The position numbers were made by a program, and so were the translations under genes. The notes under the pieces were generated by a model. It saw nothing but the letters and a program-made list of their open reading frames with translations. It was not told the DNA's origin and searched no databases. Source: Betaproteobacteria bacterium (GTDB lineage Bacteria > Pseudomonadota > Gammaproteobacteria > Burkholderiales > UBA9220). From it: a stretch of 6,446 nucleotides of DNA. The stretch covers positions 1-6,446 of the forward strand of contig DOVS01000335.1 in NCBI GenBank assembly GCA_003519965.1. The letters are read 5' to 3'. This document shows, one piece after another, positions 6,057-6,446 of this stretch. Numbering within the stretch: the stretch's first letter is position 1; each line of letters begins with the position of its first letter.

Positions 6057-6136
6057 TACGCGCCGGCGCGCCGCTTCGCGGCCGATAACGAAACGCCCGC
6101 CCACGCAGCCAGGATCGCCACTACTGTGTTCTTCAT
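6056..6136 (-). CDS. 26-residue hydrophobic mini-ORF coupled to the lipoprotein gene
   Basis: Starting at ATG 6136-6134, this frame encodes MKNTVVAILAAWAGVSLSAA followed by KRRAGA and a TAA. The stop shares its last A with the downstream ATG (TAATG), the usual geometry of translational coupling. The peptide looks like one membrane helix or a signal-peptide-like leader with a basic tail. It may be a real micropeptide, a coupling leader, or a remnant. No homologue is recognised. A promoter ending directly before its ATG supports translation. Confidence 0.35.
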   Translation of the reverse strand: MKNTVVAILAAWAGVSLSAAKRRAGA

Positions 6137-6143
6137 ACGCAGG

Positions 6144-6152
6144 ATTATGGCA
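6144..6152 (-). promoter_or_regulatory. Extended -10 promoter of the mini-ORF/lipoprotein unit
   Basis: On the minus strand TGC-CATAAT (6152-6144) fits an extended -10 element (TGn plus a five-of-six match). The -35 position (GCCGAT, 6172-6167) is poor. Predicted start is near 6137, directly before the mini-ORF ATG. Confidence 0.4.
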
Positions 6153-6183
6153 TAACGGGCGCAAAAATCGGCCGCCATCGAGT

Positions 6184-6211
6184 TTGAACCGGATACAAAT
6201 TACGCTATGCT
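6184..6211 (+). promoter_or_regulatory. Sigma70-like promoter of the right-end lipoprotein
   Basis: TTGAAC (6184-6189) and TATGCT (6206-6211) are spaced 16 bp apart, each matching four of six consensus bases. The start would be near 6218, only about 2 nt from the ATG at 6220. Confidence 0.4.
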
Positions 6212-6218
6212 TATCCGG
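6189..6218. repeat. Inverted repeat over the promoter and start region
   Basis: CCGGATA (6189-6195) and TATCCGG (6212-6218) are perfect 7-bp arms separated by 16 bp. They bracket the putative -10 element and end 1 nt before the start codon at 6220. It could be an operator for a dimeric repressor or, if transcription starts upstream, an RNA hairpin hiding the start. Confidence 0.55.
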
Positions 6219-6219
6219 C

Positions 6220-6446
6220 ATGAGGCGCATCTCTACTACGCGGCGATGGACACTCCGGACAGCCGCCGCCTTGGCGGGCGGACTGCTGCTGACTTCGTGC
6301 AGCACCGGCCAATGGGCGACCATCGCCCGCAGCGGCAATCCGGAACAGGCCTTGCGTAATTTAGCCGTGCAGCGGGCGGAATCCTACGACTACCACCCCC
6401 AGCGGCTCGCTCACGACTTAGCCGCCCTAAAGCGGAATTTCGACCG
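6220..6446 (+). CDS. Lipoprotein, N-terminal part (possibly MltC-like transglycosylase), 3' partial
   Basis: The first 75 codons of a gene that runs off the right edge. Residues 1-27 are a signal peptide with a basic start (MRRISTTRRWTLR), a hydrophobic core (AAALAGGLLL) and lipobox LTSC with lipidated C27; serine follows, favouring outer-membrane placement. TRRWTLR resembles a twin-arginine export motif. The mature start (SGNPEQALRNLAVQRAESYD, then LAHDLAALKRNFDR) is helical and recalls the region ahead of the DUF3393 domain in MltC-like lytic transglycosylases; this is a guess from memory, and the catalytic domain would lie outside the window. The ATG at 6220 is the only upstream start giving a complete signal peptide, but no Shine-Dalgarno sequence precedes it. 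The lipoprotein call is good; the enzyme identity is weak. Confidence 0.75.
   Translation, partial: MRRISTTRRWTLRTAAALAGGLLLTSCSTGQWATIARSGNPEQALRNLAVQRAESYDYHPQRLAHDLAALKRNFD

Noticed and set aside
6057..6338. An N-terminal extension of the lipoprotein to 329 residues starting at 6338
   Set aside because: It would bury the lipobox signal peptide in the middle of the protein and overlap the opposite lipoprotein gene; the ATG at 6056 or 6047 is far more plausible.

Overview
The window comes from a GC-rich proteobacterial chromosome, most likely beta- or gammaproteobacterial. The support is a LysR regulator of the YhaJ type, a BarA/GacS-like hybrid kinase, YhhW-type pirin architecture, and two proteobacterial lipoproteins. 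I cannot name a genus. No rRNA, tRNA, CRISPR array or transposase is visible.

Layout, left to right. (1) 1-742, minus: a LysR-family regulator running off the left edge. (2) 743-851: a short AT-rich divergent promoter region with a textbook LysR-type box, ATC-N9-GAT. (3) 852-1565 and 1649-2254, plus: a pirin-family protein with the complete metal-ligand set, then a nitroreductase-family flavoprotein, probably one operon. (4) 2264-2863, minus: a small stand-alone protein whose core resembles the LPD7 domain normally found fused to conjugative relaxases; a perfect 22-bp palindrome lies in its 3' coding end. (5) 2864-3177: a roughly 310-bp divergent intergenic region with one plausible sigma70 promoter facing each way and a foldable leader before the next gene. 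(6) 3178-5352, plus: a hybrid sensor kinase (membrane sensor, HisKA, HATPase, receiver, HPt) with a degenerate HAMP/linker region and a degenerate ATP lid. (7) 5349-6056, minus: a conserved lipoprotein of unknown function whose stop codon overlaps the kinase stop. A 26-codon ORF (6056-6136) is joined to its start by TAATG. (8) 6220-6446, plus: the start of a second lipoprotein running off the right edge, possibly MltC-like.

How the genes may work together. The left three genes form a self-contained module: a regulator divergent from, and likely controlling, a pirin and a nitroreductase. By analogy with E. coli YhaJ I infer a response to quinones, nitroaromatics or similar electrophiles. The kinase is probably a BarA/GacS-type phosphorelay protein whose response regulator lies elsewhere. 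The two divergent lipoproteins at the right suggest a cell-envelope locus.

I see no clear-cut new defence or mobile system. The points most worth a second look are the solo LPD7-like gene with its palindrome, the altered kinase catalytic region, and the coupled mini-ORF and near-leaderless promoters around 6130-6222.
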